This document shows, piece by piece, positions 13,707 to 16,468 of a stretch of 16,468 nt of DNA. The stretch lies in contig JASBYZ010000027.1 in assembly GCA_029983705.1 (NCBI GenBank), positions 1 to 16,468 on the forward strand, given 5' to 3'. Each line of letters starts with the position of its first letter. Within the stretch, counting starts at the first letter, position 1. Position numbers and translations under genes: made by a program. The notes beneath the pieces are model-generated. The model was not told the origin of the DNA. It was given only the letters and a program-made list of their open reading frames with translations, and did not search any database. This stretch comes from Coriobacteriales bacterium. GTDB lineage: Bacteria > Actinomycetota > Coriobacteriia > Coriobacteriales > JAEZZM01.

Positions 13707-14375
13707 ATGAAATTTGGAGTAGTTAGATTTCCAGGTGCAAACTGTGAGCAGGATGCAGTCCATGCGCTCAGACACCTTGGTTTTGAGGCTGACTATATCT
13801 GGCATCAAGACAGCTCACTTAAGGGCTATAATGCGGTAGTGCTTCCCGGAGGTTTTTCTTACGGAGACTACTTGCGCTGCGGAGCTATTGCGCGCTTCTC
13901 GCCAGTAATGTCTGCCATCGCAAAGGAATCAGGAGCAGGTCTTCCAGTAATTGGAATTTGTAACGGATTTCAAGTGCTTACTGAGGCCCATCTCTTGCCA
14001 GGTGCTCTTATTAAAAATAAGGAGACCAAGTTTATCTGCCGCTCAGTAAAGCTTCGTGTCGAAGAAAGCGTCTGTCAGTGGATTGATTATCCAGCAGGTA
14101 CTGAGGTTGATATCCCTATTGCTCACGGTGAAGGTAACTATGTCTGTGACGATAAGACCTTGGCAGAACTTAAAGCAAATAAACAAATTGTTGTGCGCTA
14201 TGCAGAGGGTGCTCCTAACGGCTCTCTTGATGATATTGCGGGCATTTGCAATAAGGCGGGAAACGTTTTTGGTTTGATGCCTCACCCAGAGCGCGTAACT
14301 GATAAGGTGAGTGGTTCTGATCAGGGCGCTGCCTTTTTCTTAGGCATTGCAAAACTTTTAGAGAGCAGAAAATAG
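13707..14375 (+). CDS. purQ: FGAM synthase glutaminase subunit PurQ
   Basis: PurQ is the class I glutamine amidotransferase of the FGAM synthase complex; it hydrolyses glutamine and supplies ammonia to PurL. The 222-residue product opens with KFGVVRFPGANCEQD, has the oxyanion region VLPGGFSYGDYLRCGA (45-60), the nucleophile Cys85 in GICNGFQVL, the block PIAHGEGNY (137-145), and the catalytic His193 and Glu195 in MPHPERV. All catalytic residues are intact. Length is normal. An alternative ATG two codons upstream (13701) has worse ribosome spacing. It sits between purS and purL in the standard Gram-positive order, with 21 bases to the purL ATG. Confidence 0.97.
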   Translation: MKFGVVRFPGANCEQDAVHALRHLGFEADYIWHQDSSLKGYNAVVLPGGFSYGDYLRCGAIARFSPVMSAIAKESGAGLPVIGICNGFQVLTEAHLLPGALIKNKETKFICRSVKLRVEESVCQWIDYPAGTEVDIPIAHGEGNYVCDDKTLAELKANKQIVVRYAEGAPNGSLDDIAGICNKAGNVFGLMPHPERVTDKVSGSDQGAAFFLGIAKLLESRK

Positions 14376-14396
14376 GAGGGGCTGGATTTAAGCGCT

Positions 14397-16468
14397 ATGG
14401 ATATTAAATTACTCGATGAGAAACAGGCTCCTCAAATTGCTCTTGAGCTTGGATTAAGCGAAAAAGAATACGAACAGCTTCTGGTAACTCAAGGTAGAGT
14501 GCCATCCCTTACTGAGCTCTATATGTATTCACTTATGTGGTCAGAGCACTGCTCATATAAGCATTCAAAAAACCAGCTCAGAAAGTTTTCTTCTGAGGGA
14601 GACTGTGTGTTACAGGGCCCAGGAGAAAATGCTGGAGTAGTAAGCTTGGGTGATGGTTGGGCACTTGCATTTAAGATGGAATCTCACAACCACCCAAGTG
14701 CTATTGAGCCTTTTCAAGGTGCTGCTACTGGTGTTGGCGGTATTATGCGCGACATCTTTACAATGGGTGCACGCCCAGTTGCCTCACTTAACTCACTCAG
14801 ATTTGGAACACTTGATAAGGCACGCCAGCGCTATCTTTTTGAGGGTTCTGTTTCTGGCATTGGCTTTTATGGTAACTGCTTGGGTGTTCCAACCGTAGGT
14901 GGCGAAGTTTACTTTGATGAAGCTTACGAGGGAAACTGCCTGATAAATGCCATGGGTGTAGGCCTTATGCGCGAAGAAGACCTCACGCGTGCAGTTGGCT
15001 CAGGTCCAGGAAATCTTGTGGTAATCATGGGTTCAACCACCGGTCGAGACGGCATTGGTGGAGCTTCAACACTTGCATCCCAAGAGTTTGATGAAGCTGC
15101 AGAAAATAAGCGCCCTGCCGTTCAGGTTGGAGACCCATTTGAAGAAAAGCTCTTAATTGAAGTATGTCTTGAGCTTTTACGTGCCAATAAATTTGTTGCC
15201 TTAGGTGACTTGGGTGCAGCGGGACTTACCTCCTCTGCATCAGAAATGGCATCTCGAGGTGGCGTTGGCATTGACATTGACGTAACTAAGGTTCCAGAGC
15301 GTGAGCCAAACATGAAGCCTTTTGAGATTATGGTTTCAGAATCTCAAGAGCGTATGCTTGCAGTTGTGACCCCAGAAAACCTCAAAGATTTACAAGAGGT
15401 GTGCAATAAGTGGGGTGTTCGCTATGCCGTTATTGGTGAGATTACTGATACCGGTAGATTTGTTGTACGTGAGGGAGAAGAAGTTGTAGCAGATATGCCA
15501 GCTGCTAAGCTTGCTGATGATGCTCCTCGTTATAGCCCAGAGTACCAACGACCAGCCTACCTTGATGAAGTAGCAGCATTTGATCTTTCTAGCCTCAAGC
15601 ATACAGAGGATGTATCAGAGCTTAAGGACATTTTCCTCAAACTACTTTCATCTCCAAATCTCTGTTCAAGAGAGTGGATTTATGACCAGTATGACCAGCA
15701 GGTTCAGGCTAACACTGCAGTGCTTCCAAGTCTTGACGCGGGAGTTATAAGAATTGCAGATCACTCACGTGATCAAATGAGCAATAAGGGTGTAGCAATG
15801 ACTACTGATTGTAATGGTAGATACTGCTATTTAAACCCACGCAGAGGTGCTCAAATTGCGGTAGCTGAAGCAGCAAGAAACGTTGTTGCTAAGGGTGCAA
15901 AACCTCTAGCAATTACTGACTGTCTCAACTTTGGTTCTCCAGAAAAGCCTGAGGTATTTTATACCTTTGTTGAGGCAATTGAGGGCATGTCAGAAGCTTG
16001 CAAGAAAATGGATCTTCCGGTTGTATCTGGAAACGTATCTTTTTATAACGAAAGCTTTAGTCAGCCTATTTATCCAACTCCAGGTGTGGGTTTGGTTGGC
16101 TTAATTGATGACCTAGATACGCTTGTGGGCTCTTCATTTAAAGAAGAAGGAGAGCATATCTTCTTAGTAGGTCAAAGCTATGATGAGCTTGGCGGATCTG
16201 AGTATTTAAAGCAGGTACACGATGTTGTATCTGGAGATATTCCAGCCCTTGATATTGAACTTGAAAAAGATACCCAAGCAGCAATCTTAGAGGCTTCTAA
16301 ACAGAAGCTTATGAGCGCTTGCCATGATGTGAGCGAGGGCGGTATTGCTATTGTCTTAGCTGAGATGTGCATAGAGAGCAAGCTTGGTGCCAAGGTATCA
16401 CTTCCAGATGATATTAGCCCAGCTGCCCGTCTATTCTCAGAAAGTCAGTCTAGATTTATTGTTTCTTT
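14397..16468 (+). CDS. purL: FGAM synthase large subunit PurL (3' end cut by window edge)
   Basis: PurL converts FGAR to FGAM using ATP and ammonia from PurQ. From the ATG at 14397, 690 codons run open to the window edge; the short PurL is about 715-760 residues, so only the C-terminal tail is missing. The N-terminus shows SLMWSEHCSYKHSK (45-58) with the catalytic-region His, and ESHNHPSAIEPFQGAATGVGGI (about 95-116) for Mg-ATP binding. The second AIRS-like half contains NPRRGAQIAVAEAARNVVAKGAKPLAITDCLN and ends ESQSRFIVS, all typical. It needs PurS and PurQ, both encoded just upstream. The strong AGGAGGGG site is about 16 bases from this ATG, unusually far; an in-frame CTG at 14382 is too close to be convincing, so ATG is kept. 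Confidence 0.96.
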   Translation, partial: MDIKLLDEKQAPQIALELGLSEKEYEQLLVTQGRVPSLTELYMYSLMWSEHCSYKHSKNQLRKFSSEGDCVLQGPGENAGVVSLGDGWALAFKMESHNHPSAIEPFQGAATGVGGIMRDIFTMGARPVASLNSLRFGTLDKARQRYLFEGSVSGIGFYGNCLGVPTVGGEVYFDEAYEGNCLINAMGVGLMREEDLTRAVGSGPGNLVVIMGSTTGRDGIGGASTLASQEFDEAAENKRPAVQVGDPFEEKLLIEVCLELLRANKFVALGDLGAAGLTSSASEMASRGGVGIDIDVTKVPEREPNMKPFEIMVSESQERMLAVVTPENLKDLQEVCNKWGVRYAVIGEITDTGRFVVREGEEVVADMPAAKLADDAPRYSPEYQRPAYLDEVAAFDLSSLKHTEDVSELKDIFLKLLSSPNLCSREWIYDQYDQQVQANTAVLPSLDAGVIRIADHSRDQMSNKGVAMTTDCNGRYCYLNPRRGAQIAVAEAARNVVAKGAKPLAITDCLNFGSPEKPEVFYTFVEAIEGMSEACKKMDLPVVSGNVSFYNESFSQPIYPTPGVGLVGLIDDLDTLVGSSFKEEGEHIFLVGQSYDELGGSEYLKQVHDVVSGDIPALDIELEKDTQAAILEASKQKLMSACHDVSEGGIAIVLAEMCIESKLGAKVSLPDDISPAARLFSESQSRFIVS

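Noticed and set aside
14650..14898. 82-residue out-of-frame reading with hydrophobic stretches
   Set aside because: It is a +1 shadow of purL, whose true frame carries conserved motifs throughout this stretch.
1..16468. CRISPR arrays, tRNA/rRNA genes, insertion sequences or att-site direct repeats
   Set aside because: I scanned for regularly spaced repeats, cloverleaf patterns, transposase motifs and terminal repeats and saw none; only the short dyads listed were found.

Overview
The window looks like ordinary chromosome from a moderately low-GC actinobacterium, most plausibly a Coriobacteriia / Atopobiaceae member (Atopobium, Lancefieldella or a relative). This is an inference. It rests on an OmpR-family regulator and HAMP kinase pair resembling actinobacterial MtrA/MtrB, a twin-arginine lipoprotein, a cytoplasmic fumarate-reductase-like flavoprotein, and the separate PurS/PurQ/small-PurL form of FGAM synthase. 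No rRNA, tRNA, CRISPR array, transposase or phage gene was found.

Left block (1-6631) looks like a small catabolic or redox island. A phenylacetate-CoA-ligase-like enzyme (minus strand, cut by the left edge) and a 59-residue zinc-ribbon/single-helix membrane protein (minus strand) lie opposite a LysR regulator, an NSS-family sodium symporter, an FAD-dependent fumarate-reductase-like enzyme and an NADP(H)-type iron alcohol dehydrogenase. Import, regulation, acid activation and two reduction steps therefore sit together. The promoter-proximal gaps carry perfect palindromes or inverted repeats, the most striking being a 13-bp inverted repeat just before the flavoprotein gene. The substrate cannot be read from sequence, but the flavoprotein lacks standard fumarate-site residues and the symporter pocket looks enlarged, so an aromatic or other bulky acid or amino acid is a reasonable hypothesis.

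Middle block (6707-10762) encodes a Tat-exported lipoprotein followed by an MtrA-like response regulator and an MtrB-like histidine kinase. It recalls the actinobacterial mtrA-mtrB-lpqB operon, except that the lipoprotein comes first and is not recognisably LpqB.

Right block (10780-16468) begins with a carbamoyltransferase that resembles putrescine carbamoyltransferase more than ornithine carbamoyltransferase, but has an altered carbamoyl-phosphate motif. It continues with a tightly packed purine operon: purC, an unknown lysine-rich two-helix membrane protein, purS, purQ and purL (cut by the right edge). PurS, PurQ and PurL together form FGAM synthase (step 4 of IMP synthesis), and PurC makes SAICAR.

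There is no gene-free stretch longer than about 170 bases. All long reading frames antisense or out of frame with these genes were judged to be shadows.
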